Assembly: GCA_036785705.1 (NCBI GenBank)
Contig: JAWUZG010000056.1
Location: forward strand, 7,627,001 to 7,691,000
DNA: 64,000 bases
Direction: 5' to 3'
DNA from: Acanthornis magna
Lineage: Eukaryota > Chordata > Aves > Passeriformes > Acanthizidae
In this document: piece by piece, positions 27,655 through 38,600 of the stretch
Layout of the letters: the number at the start of each line of letters is the position of its first letter
Numbering within the stretch: the first letter of the stretch is position 1
Notes under the pieces: model-generated
What the model saw: only the letters and a program-made list of their open reading frames with translations
Databases searched by the model: none
Told to the model about the DNA's origin: nothing
Made by a program: the position numbers and the translations under genes

Positions 27655-29386
27655 ATCTATGTAAAATGGGATGATTTTAAAAAAAGTAAATAAAAGCTGA
27701 TCCACTCAGCAGCAAAAGTGTATGTTGACCTTAAGTCTGTGAAACATTGCATCAATTTTATATTGGTATAAGAGAGGTCAGAACCAGATCCCAGTACAAA
27801 ATAGTGACAGATTCATTTATGCAAGTTAAAGCTGGGTCTCTGCTAAAATTGTCACAGGATCAAACTGCATAAGGAAGAACCTGGAGAGGTATTTTTTGAT
27901 AGGATGTCAAAGTCTAAATTCATTATGATTGTCTCTGATACCAGAATTGGAGAGGAACAAGAAACTCCTTTTTCTTGTCTACCATCCACCCTGAGGCAGG
28001 AGCGTTCTAGTCCATTGTCTGCAATAAGGAGAAATCAGGCTCTGCACATAGTTAACTTGATGATGTTTTGATTGTCTAAAGGAAATAGCTTGTTTTGGAA
28101 ACAGCCTCCAAGAGGCTATTAGCATTTTTAATTACATAGATTCTGTTTAATGCCACCCTATTTCCACTTCCCATTCTTCTCGTCCTCTTTATTCCCTCGT
28201 GTGTAAATAGCATCTTCTTCCGCTCAGATGCCTTGTTTGTGCATTGTTAATTCTAATACTACTGCCCAGAATTAGTCTCTGTCCTTGGTCTTTCTGCCAG
28301 TTTTTGTTACAAAAATACAAGTCTTTACAGTTCTTTCAGCAAAATTATCTCAAAATTCAGTCATGGACATATAAGTCCACTTATTTTCACTTTCCTCACC
28401 ATTGTCATCTGCTTTCCAACTAATGTGTTCTCTCGGGAATGAAAACAAAGCTCCTGGTTCACTTGTTTTATGCTAAATGTTTGGGCGTGCAGTTTGTCAT
28501 GGTTCTCCACTTTCTAACTCTGTGTAGGCTGCCATTAATATCCTGTCATTTTGATACCTCATTAGAATTCATTTTTTCAAGCATTGCAATGATGTTAGAA
28601 CCCAGAGAACAAGGAAGAGTCATTCAGGCGATATGGTCGATAAAGCTGCATTATTGGTGTCACTGACAACTTACTGAATCAACCTAAGAAAAAGGGCAAA
28701 AGATTAGGGAAGAAAATGGTATGGACTTTATCTGCTCAGCTTTCTTCATGTCAGTGAGTATCTCTGAGATGTTTGCTCTTGTGTAGATGTGTGGTATAGA
28801 GGGATGTGCCAAATGCTGCTGTAACTGGCAGGAAGGGAGTCAGAATCCCACAGGGCACCTGTCAGAGTTCTGGGAATGGAGCAGCTCTGTGGTTATGAAC
28901 ATATCACGTGAGAACAGAATTTCCCTGCTCCATTTTCTCCTCAGTCTTGTCCCCCTCCAATGGATCAGTGGTGCATAACTTGCAGTGCATCCAAAAGAAG
29001 CACATGATTCCTGGGTGCTGTGTAGAGCTTTATCTTCTCCACTGTTGTTATCCTGTCTCTGTTGGGATAAATCCTTAGTGGCGTTAGTCAGTTATTGGAC
29101 ATCAAAAGTGTTGGCTCTTGCCCCAGTGTTTAAGATCCCAGCTATGGATGAAGGGCATTTTAGGGAAGGTGGATAAAAGAACTGGAGATCGATTCACGTG
29201 GTTACATAGCAAGAGATAGACAGCATGTGACTAGTGATGTTAAGACTCTACTGGGACACAGGATTTCAGAAGCCTCTAAGCATTTGGAAACTGTTGACGT
29301 CCTTGGAATTGGCAGTCTAAATACCCAAACTCTTAAATCCGCAATGAAGTTCATTCAGAATTGTGGAGGGGATATTTTTCTCAGGA

Positions 29387-29402
29387 TTTTTTTTTTTTTT
29401 TT
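29387..29402. repeat. T16 homopolymer
   Basis: Sixteen consecutive T. No TTTATT (the reverse of a polyadenylation signal) follows closely, so it is not an obvious minus-strand retrocopy tail. Confidence 0.9.
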
Positions 29403-32029
29403 GGTGGGATGATCCTATTCTCAAAGTTTTCTACAAAAGTGCTTGTGCTTTCACTTCATCAGACTGAAGCTGTGAGAAGGTAAATTCAACTGGGTAAATA
29501 GGCAGATGCAACTTAAACTGCCTTTCCTGTGGCAGCCCTGTCAGACTTCCCTTTCCAGCCATTGCACAGAAGTACACCCCAGTGCACCATGAGCTTGTGT
29601 GTTAATAACAGTCTAAGGAGAAGCCTTTGTTAGTGCCATAACTGGAAACAGATGTTAGCTGCACACAGACACTGAAGAAAATGAGTAAGAAGAACTGCTC
29701 TGCAAGCTGATAATTTGAAGGCTTAGTTTGCTATAGGCATTCATCTGTGCCTTGGTGGCGATCATCAATTCTGGTCCAATGTTTCACTCAATTCCTGATA
29801 ATGCAAGGAGAATACATCAGCCTCTGAAAGTGCTTCCAAGCAGTCCTCCAGATGTGGGAATAAATTACTATTAAAATGCCCTGTTTTGATGCTGCACAAA
29901 GCACCTCGAGCCATCCTATATTTCATGAAGGTTATTCATCCTGAGTTTGGTAATGGAGGCAGTCTGAGTAAAGGAAAAAAAAGACAGCAATTCTGTGAAA
30001 TACTGAGGATAATGGAATTAGATACCTGTAGTCACATCGAAAAGAAAACATGTAAATGAGTGCCAGCCTTCAGGAGTCTATTGTTTACAGTCTGTGCCTT
30101 ATATTTAAAAGGTTCATTTAGATGCAGTAATGGGACTGTTTTCTGGGTCTGTCTCAAGATGGCAGAGTAAGAGTAATTACTCACTTCAAGAAAAAAAATG
30201 CTATGCAGAAGATTTCTAGAAGAATAATAGAAACAGCAGTTTGCCAGGATAAAAACAAACTTGTTCATCTGTATCTAATAAGATTGGTTTAAAATGATAG
30301 TGTTTCAAATTATAAAGAACTCAAGTGAATATGTGCATACATCTGTTTTCTTTAAGGGGAAATTTGTGATTTAAAATATTCAAAATGCATTCCAAATCTG
30401 GATCCCAGGAGTCACTGGCACAACTCACAAAGCATTAGGAAATGGGCAAAACTTGGAACGCTTTCAGTTTGGTTTCAGTTCAGATAAGCCTGCAAAAGTC
30501 TGGAGGCCTGCAGTTGATGCTGTTTAAAAGTTTGCATTTGGGAAAGCTCTGATTCAGCAAAACACCATATTCAGCAAAATATTCCAAGTTAAGCACAATT
30601 TTATTTGTTTTGCCAAAAAAAAAATAGGCTTAATCAGGTGCTTAAGTGTTTTTCTCCACAAATGCCCAGGTTGCTATGTAATGCAATCTGAACCTGCGAT
30701 CTCAGTTTCCTCTCATCCATATCAGAAAAGAAATGTAGTTACATAAAATACATGAATTTTGTTTGGGTTTTTGTGGTTTTTTAAATGAAAAAATAAATTG
30801 CATTCTGGATTAAATTTTGAAGGCAACTTGTATAATGATTATGCTCTGTAATACTGTAAGGGACCTCTCAAATATCTTTGGATTGAAGAATCTGGGCCAG
30901 TGCCTTCTTTTGGTATGGCTTATTTTTATTGAAGTATTCATCAATCTCCTCTCAAATCTGCCTCTTCGTGATGCAGTTTTAGCGTAATGACTCAGGGTGC
31001 TACTGGGATATGCTCTTTCTTTGTTGTTGTTCTCAGTCTTTTTAAAGAAATCCAGTGGTAACAGTGGTTCTAATATACTTGACAAGGTGATAAAATTGTG
31101 CCCCTAGGTATCCTGCATTTATAAACTCCGGAATAAAACTGCCAGTCAAATCACTCTGATATTTTTTCTGGCTGTAACTAAGAGTTGAATTTTCCCCTAT
31201 TCCAATGTTTTTAATGTTGGGTAGCTTTATTTAACCTTGAGACTTTAACTTGCTCATTCAGATCTTGTTCTCTTTTCTTTTTTCCTTCTGATTAACGTTT
31301 TTGAAACGAAGTCATCCAACATTTGTGTCGCAACAATTATGTCTTCTCACTTGTCATCTCCGTATAAAAATGTTGCTGCATCTGGGTGAAATTTAGCTCA
31401 ATAAGCAAATAATTTCTAAAGCCTTCAAAGTGACTTAATTCCTGACTTAGAGAGCACAAAGTATTTCCAGCATTTGTGCCATCGTAGTTAAAATCTTGAC
31501 TATCAGGAGGTATCTTTCTCTTGAGGAGTCAATGTATTTTTGTTGTAAAGTAAATGTGTATTCATCGTCCTTTCTTTAATAGGAAATCTTTTTATCAGAT
31601 GTTTATTGAGTATCATTTCCTATGCTTTTCTTTCTGAGACTAAAGAATGGCTATTACTGTAATGTATTTATTAAAATGTTTAAATATTTAATACATTTTT
31701 CATCAGCGTAATAACTACTGTTTTAATTCATGTGCATCATTAGCAGAAAAACACTTCATTCTACTGGAAAATGCTATACACCCACAGGATCTGTGTCTAC
31801 TTAATTACTAAAGAAGCAGCTCCACCTGGAAAATCTGTCTTCCCAGTTCATTTTAAAATAAGTCTCCGGGTAATCTCTGAAACAGTCTCCTTAAACACAC
31901 GAAGGTTTCTGTGGTTATTAGTAGTAATTGTGTTGCAAAACCAGGGGAATTTTATTTAGCGTGGTGGAGGAAGCAATGTCATTATTAGTTGATTAGAGTG
32001 AACAATCTTTGACAATATGTAGTACCAGC

Positions 32030-32340
32030 TATGGTTTCAACCACTGACACCTCATTATTCTGATTGCAGTTTGATTTGCAATGTTAAGAGGCAACAGGAA
32101 AAAAAGCAATCATCCAAATCTACCTCTATCAGCTGAGAACAATGGAGGGAGTGTGTGTGCTTCACGATATTCTCAAAATTTCCTTCCCACAAGAAAATAA
32201 AACCCGTTAATTGACAAATGACTGACACTGTTTACTAATTAGCAGGCACGCTGCCACGTTTCTAACACACTCTATTGTGTGCGCTCTGCTGTGTCAGGAT
32301 TTGGTAACGAGATTACAAGTGTGTTACTGTATGTGTTGTA
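32030..32340. promoter_or_regulatory. Candidate enhancer-like flank of the CpG island
   Basis: This AT-rich stretch just upstream of the CpG island contains TTAATTG, a palindromic CTAATTAG (32235-32242), a TGACA word near 32223 and GGCACGCTGCC (32245-32255), which resembles an imperfect nuclear factor I half-site pair. It has few simple repeats and no transposon similarity. The regulatory role is inferred from motif density and position only. Confidence 0.25.
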
Positions 32341-32449
32341 TTCTCCTGAAGTAGATGGTGTTCAGAGCAAAGGTGGCTGGTCTCAAGGGGCTACAAATCG
32401 CTCCTTCTTTGATTTGGATATGGCATTAAAATCCTTTGGGCCGAACTCC

Positions 32450-32785
32450 TCAGTCCCCATGGGGGTGTGAGTGGCACAGCCCCGTTAGCACCAGCCTTTG
32501 TCCGGTGGCCGTGGGGAGCAGAGTGTCCCCTGTCCCGGGGCACAGCAGCCATGGGCATCTCCGGGGCACTGCGCGAAAGGAAGGCATTGTAGCTCGCCGC
32601 TATTCCCCTGGGGACACTCTCAGCAGTGAGCCGCAGGTTATCATCTCTATTAGCAGGACGAGATAGCAAAGCTGTTTGTGCTGCTCTGCGGAGGGAGCTG
32701 TCTCGCCGGGAGGAAGGGCTGCGCTGTGGCCGCCGCTTGCTGCACAGGGATCGGCAGCGCTCCCGGGTCAGGTCATGCAAACGCT
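32450..32785. promoter_or_regulatory. CpG island
   Basis: By direct count there are about 21 CpG dinucleotides in roughly 335 bases, against long flanking stretches with very few. The segment is clearly GC-rich (near 60%), which meets the usual length, GC and CpG-ratio criteria. It contains GCGCGAAA (32571-32578), a perfect E2F-type word, and several CCGG and GCCGCC words. Open frames of 68-129 codons cross it on both strands, but none has a recognisable domain, and GC-rich DNA gives such frames by chance. In vertebrates CpG islands usually mark promoters, so an unrecognised transcription start (long non-coding RNA, alternative first exon) or a CpG-rich enhancer is possible. No TATA box, splice donor or coding exon could be tied to it. 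Confidence 0.7.
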
Positions 32786-35057
32786 GTGCTTGTGCTTCCT
32801 TGGCTGTGTGGGATCAGGCTTTAATCCTGTGACATTTATGTGTTTGATGTAGTCAGGCTGCGTGGCACCGGTACGTTTCACTGTGGCATTTGAAAAAAAT
32901 AAACCGGCGTACAGTGGATGCTTATATGTGTACTTATGTGTCAGCCCACGGGGCAGGAAGATCTATGTTTTTCTTGGGTCATTACAGTCAATGCTTCTCA
33001 AATTAGCTTTCCCCTTAAAAGTCCCCTGGGCTCTAGGGGATGTAAACAGACCTGTTTAGAGCTCAATGCTCTAAAAGCCGTTCTGAGGTTTTATTTTAAC
33101 CCAGGAGGACATTTTTGCAAAACGAAAATTCTCAAAAGTCATGCTAATTTGGGTACTAATTTAGTGATTAATAAATGCCTTCAATGCTTGTCTTTCCCTC
33201 TTCAAAGAGCACTGATTTAAATGCTGTTTAATACTTGTTTAATGTGTTTGCCATCATTGAAACAAGTAATTAGAGCACGTGGTACAATCAGTAGCCAAGC
33301 AATAGACTCTTTATTAGTGATCTTGGGGGAAAAGGGGAATGAGGACATGGTGCTTGTATTACTGTCTGTACTAATTTGGACTTAGGAAAATCAGCATCTG
33401 TTCAACGTATACGTATTGGCAGGAGCTAAAACTGAGCTGAGAAACACAGCAGTAGCTCAGCATTAGAGATTCTGAATCTTTGACTTTCACTAAGGCCAAG
33501 GAGACTGTTAAAAGACATGATGTTAAAATGGCAAAGGATGCCTCTCAGCTTTGAAAACTGTTTACTGGGGTAAATTCCCCTCTCTGTTGTGTAGCAGGAT
33601 TGTCAAGGCACTTCATTAAATTAAACAGACTCCCTCTGCCCTGAGCTGCCAAAATAAGCAAGAACATCTTTTGGACACATCTCTAAATCAGATAGACCTA
33701 AGGCCCTGTTTGCACAAGTGTCTCCTGGATTCACAGGATACCTGTAGGCTGGGGCTGCACTTTCAATTAGATATCAAATGCAAATTTTCCAATGCATGTA
33801 TTTCTCACTCTGGAATTGACTGTTGGTAGTAATAGCTACAAACACAAGAATTTAGATGATCAGCTAAGTTAGTTATTCTTTCTCTGAATTCTATTGATTA
33901 GAAGGTACTTGAGATAATGAAAGATATTGAAGTATATGCAATGTGATTCAGACAGTGGTATCCTGATTTACCGAGTCTTAGCCAGCACTGGAAAATAAAT
34001 GTTTATTAATTTGACCATTGATAAAATAAGTTGCAGAAGGATTCATCTTTAGAATTTAAAGACAAAATGGGAAGAACTGTATTGTTTAATTTGCTTTATA
34101 TGATGCAGAAGACCACCAAAGCTTTGGCAAGCAGCTGCCTGCCAAGGGGCCCGAGTTGCGTGCTGAGGCCGGGGCTCCTCTGACAGCAGCAGGCACTCTG
34201 TCACATCTGATGTCAAGCCAAGCTGGATCCTGGCTGAAAACTGGTGATGACTTTGCATATCTATTGTTCTTGTAGGACTGGGATGAGCAAAGGAGAAGGA
34301 AAGGAGCTTAAGTATCAGTGACTTAGTCTGGAAGCATGGAGAGTCTTCTCTCCCCCCAACCCCTACCACCACTCTGGACTATTTTCTCTATCTTCAGGAT
34401 GGTTAGATGATCTTTTTATCAGTGGGACACTGTGTGGCTGTTTATTAATTTTATACATTTTTATAGTTTGAGCTCCACTGACACACTTTTCACAATAATC
34501 TCATAATTATTTATACTTATTTTTATGTTGTGAGAAATACTTAAAATTAGCTTTTTTGGCTGACTGATAGTGACATTTTACCCATATCAAATGTTCCCTG
34601 CTTCTTTTATTTATGATCATGAATTTTGTTTTAGAAGAAGATATCCCACTCTGTGCATTTCTGCAGGATTACTGCACTTCTCAGGTGGTGGAGAGCCCTG
34701 GTTTCCAAATTCACACCGCATAATGACACCTCAAGTGTACATAATCACTCATTCACCACTGCCTGGTGTAGCTCATTGCTTAAATACAGTGTATGGATTT
34801 TAAAGAACGTAGAAACCAAAAGCCAAGTGTGGCTGGGTCCAAACACATAATGCAGTTTGTGGGTTGAGATTGATTCGGTGCGCTCAGGTGATGGCCCTTG
34901 AAAGGCAGCAGAAAGAGGCTGACATCAGTCTGCAGGCAGCAAGCAAGGCAGTGTGGCAGTGTCTGCACTCCTGCTCTGCTGAGGGGAGCACAGACACACA
35001 GCGAGCTCTGGGTGACTCTCCTGGGACACCCCAGAGCCTGTGGAGTGCTGCAGAGCC
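32786..35057. other. AT-rich non-coding DNA, no gene seen
   Basis: It contains the motif-rich stretch 33110-33330, entered separately, and a POU octamer ATGCAAAT at 33778-33785. No gene, RNA gene or transposon is recognised; frames are about 107 codons or less. Confidence 0.55.
33110..33330. promoter_or_regulatory. Candidate enhancer-like element with TAATTA and E-box
   Basis: Several TAAT/ATTA cores lie within 200 bases. The clearest feature is TAATTA (33267-33272) followed after three bases by a canonical CACGTG E-box (33276-33281). It lies about 330 bases past the CpG island. The regulatory role is inferred. Confidence 0.3.
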
Positions 35058-35117
35058 CCAGAGGATAAGTGAGAGTCAGCCCCAGAGGTACTGAACTCCA
35101 GAGGATAAGTGAGAGTC
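35058..35117. repeat. Local direct repeat, 20-bp unit at 40-bp period
   Basis: CCAGAGGATAAGTGAGAGTC occurs identically at 35058-35077 and 35098-35117. A third partial word CCCAGAGG lies between them. It looks like a recent small tandem duplication or a minisatellite seed. Confidence 0.9.
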
Positions 35118-35469
35118 TTGTAACAATCCTGGTTCTTTTTATTACATTTGAAGAATAGAAGAAGAGATTTATTTTCTTTTCTTTTTTTCAAATGACATTG
35201 AATCCACTTGGGGTCACACATCCCTTTTTAAAAAAAATATTTTTCCTTTGTCTGTGCAGCTTTGCTAACATTTTTAGATTTTTACAATATTGTGGGCTTT
35301 AGAGCCTCTGGGATTTTGCCAATGCATACTGTGAGCTGCTGCAAGACAAGAGGGGTTTTCAGAAAGGGTTTGCTTTGGCAGCTCAGGTCTGTGGAGTGGC
35401 TTGAAGTGATTAAGCTCATTGCAACTGGGGACTCTAACACCTGGAGTAGAACAGTGTCTATGTTTAAAG

Positions 35470-35552
35470 AGAAAGAGAAAAACACCACCACACTGCCCTC
35501 CCCCCATAAAAAAAAAAAAATTAAAAAGAAAATAAACCACCAAAAAACAAAG
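35470..35552. repeat. A-rich low-complexity stretch with A13
   Basis: Mixed A-rich sequence with a C6 run and 13 consecutive A (35508-35520). Lysine-rich or phenylalanine-rich frames across it are artefacts. Confidence 0.8.
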
Positions 35553-35649
35553 TACTCAGTCAAAATTTAGGTGAAGCTGAGTTAATTTATTGGTTTGGGT
35601 GGACCTGGAAGCTTGGCAAATTCTTTGGTTTGGGTTGAAACTAAGCCAA

Positions 35650-35673
35650 ACTTCAGGTTTTACTTCAGGTTTT
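35650..35673. repeat. Perfect 12-bp tandem duplication
   Basis: The unit ACTTCAGGTTTT is present twice, head to tail, without mismatch, followed by ACT of a third. Confidence 0.9.
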
Positions 35674-38600
35674 ACTGTGCAGTAACTCTGGCAGTCAGAA
35701 AAAATACCCAGGGAGACAAACCTCCCATTGTGAGGCCACACAGACCTGTCCCTAAAAGGCTGTATTTGGCTAAAGGCAGAGCATGACTTGCTATAATTCC
35801 TCCTTTTCCCCAGCCCATTTCTGTGGCTGCAGCACTGGGGCTGTAGGAGCTTTGCTCTCTGCCCCTTGGCATGGCCTGTGCTGGCAGCCAGACTTCTTCT
35901 CTGGCCACATTAGCCCTGGTATAAGCTATTCCCACCTGGGAAGTACTTGCAGTGCTCCTGCTACTGTTCCCAGTGGAGAAACTGTAAGGGAAGGTCACAG
36001 AGCACCATCCCCTTCATCCCTAGACAGCCCCAGTCAGGGGCCAGGGAGCACCCACAGATTCAGCCCCTGAAAAGCTGAGCAGGACTCAGGATGGGCTTAG
36101 ATTTGTGCTGATTCTGAGCATGAGTCAGATTTCATTGCCCACGAGGTCGGTTTTTGTGGCTTTGATACATCTTTTTCAGACTTTTATTCTGTACATATTT
36201 TATTCCTTTAACAGAAGTCTGAGCATGTAGTTGTATTTTTTGCTGGATCTGGGCATGTGTTCCCAGAAACCTGGTTATCAAGGCACCATGAATTTTGGAA
36301 TGCAGAGCATCAGAACTGCCAAACATGCCCTGGAACAGAGAATCACTATAGTATTGTTACATGTACTATTGAGCTTCTTTTTTTTATAAACTAATTTTTT
36401 TGTTGAGCTATATAGTACTTAATCAAATTCAGGGCAAAAGGTGAAACATTGATCACACATTACTGATCATGTCATCTGCTGATGTTTCCTGCGATCTCAT
36501 TTCTGCATACTAATAAAGCCCACTTGGAATTAGCATGCTCGAGAGGATGTAAAATAGGTTCAACACACTCATGTTTGGAAAGAATAACAAAATGTCTTAT
36601 TGTCAGGAAAGCCCGCACTGTGGAGCAGGAGTCAGAGGCTGCCACATTTGCTATTCTCTGTGTGTAATAAGTAGCTGGTTAGGTATATTACAACTGAAAT
36701 GTGAAATGCCAGTTTTTATTAGTGAAAGAGACAGTGCAGGAGGAGTGATGGAGTGGCTGGGTGGGTGTCCAGAGTGGCTGCTGTGGGTGCTGCTCCTTGG
36801 AGCAAGAATCCAACTGAGGGATGTGGACTGGCAACAGAATCCGTGATTTGGGGGGGGAGGGGGAACGCAGATTAAAACCTTGCAATAAAGAGAGAGAAGA
36901 GCATTAAAAGAGTTCTTAAGTCAGAAATAAAGGATATAATTCACAACCCATTGAAATCAGTGGGCATTATCTCATCTCAGTGGGCACTGGATTAGGCCTC
37001 AAAAGGGTTGAAGCAAAATAGTGTTAGTCAAGTAAATTTCCATTAGTAGCAGGGTATGAGAGCTGTGGTGTTCAAAATGAAAATGTTTTAGAGTGAGCCA
37101 AAGCTCAGCCACAGCCACGTGATCTTGGTCAGAGTCTCCTTCAGTTCATCTCAGCTTGCTCAGGGTTCACAGCAAACCATGCCAGTTCTGACAGGACCCA
37201 GCATGGACAGAGCATGGAGGTGGTCCTACCCAACTGTTTCTTGGAACTGAGAATGTCCAAAAGGATTCTCAGTCTTTAAAAATGCAACTTATTAGAAAAC
37301 CAAAGCGATACATGGCAACAGGGAAACACTTTCAGCAGAGAAAACTCAGATGTGCCTAGTGAGAGATTCAGTGAAAGGCTTGCAGGCGAAGCTTACCCTG
37401 AGCCTGCTCTGTCCTTACTGAGGACAAAAGAGTGAGCCCTTCCTCCATCTTTGCGGTTTTTTTCTCTGAGCTTCCATTTTGTTTATGGATTGCAAAAATT
37501 CTGACATCTCTTTGGAGAGACCTTTGCAGACCTTTGGCTCCCTCAGGAAGTTTTTGTCTATCAATGACTTTTCCAGGCACTTCTGTGGCTGTGTCTAGCA
37601 GTCCTGTCAGAGTTTTCTAGGAGCAGTCTTAGTCTTTCTCATGCTCAAAGTTTCTTTTTTATTGGTTCTTTTCCTTTCACATCCTCGCCTGCCCTGTTCT
37701 CCAGAAGGATCTCCAAAGAGAGGTATTCCTAACTGCTCTTCAGTAAGGTTTACTGTCCTCCCCTCCTCCAGGCAGCTTCTCCTGACCCAGCCTACAGCAG
37801 GGAGCAATAAGTAGTTTGGGCTTTTTCTCCCAACCAATCTTTTTAGCAGAATGTGCTTTGCACAGTGACTGACTCCCTTGTGAGCAAAGAGATCACAGGT
37901 GAGGCTCAGACTGCGCTGTCCAGTCAATACACGTGTGACATCTGTGTGGGGCAGCACACAGTGTATGTGCCAGGCCATGGAGGAGCAGAACACCGTTCCT
38001 GTGTGCTCCTTGACAGGACACACATTATCAGCACAGGCATGTGTGTGTAGAGACCCTTGTCATTAGAGCCCAGGGATGGGCTTTTCCTGTGTTACAAACT
38101 GCCTTGGTAGCACAGAGCCATTGGCAGCTCGGTGATAATCCCCTGTGGTGGCTCTGTTTGTGTGTGGCAAGTGCCAGTAGATCCCACGCCCAGCTGTGTC
38201 GTCGCTGGGTGTCATCTGCATACAATGTCTTGCCACAGGTGGTAGATGTTGTTGATCCAAATGTCTTTCAAATGTTGAAGCTACAGAAATGGAATATCTA
38301 TGAGAAATGATCTGCGGTGAAATTTCATTTGTTACAAACAAGATTGTTTCCTTTTCTGCTCTGGGCAAGTTTATGACAGTTGCCATGTGTCTTTAATGCA
38401 CAGTGTGTACAAGCATCTTTACAGCTCTGATGCTGACCAACAGAACACCGCTATGAGCAAGGAAAAAATGCAATTTCTCTTAGATCTGTTAAGTAGTGTC
38501 TGTGCCAGATCTGCCTGCAAGAGTTGCCTGTAGCCAGCTGCCATCTCAGAGTAATGTGTGCACCACTGTGTACCATTGCCCTTGGAGCTTGCAGAGCACT

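Larger units (their letters stand above)
21095..32449. other. AT-rich non-coding DNA, no gene seen
   Basis: This is the longest stretch without a recognisable element. Frames reach 163 codons (25513-26004, +), but the translation has no domain, signal peptide or family resemblance that I can identify, and two minus-strand frames overlap it. A POU octamer lies at 21918-21925. Homopolymers occur at 27635-27654 (A-rich) and 29387-29402 (T16). A motif-rich stretch at 32030-32340 borders the CpG island and is entered separately. Confidence 0.55.

Noticed and set aside
32391..32780. 129-codon minus-strand frame over the CpG island
   Set aside because: Arg/Pro/Ser-rich translation is typical of chance frames in GC-rich DNA; plus-strand frames overlap it equally well.
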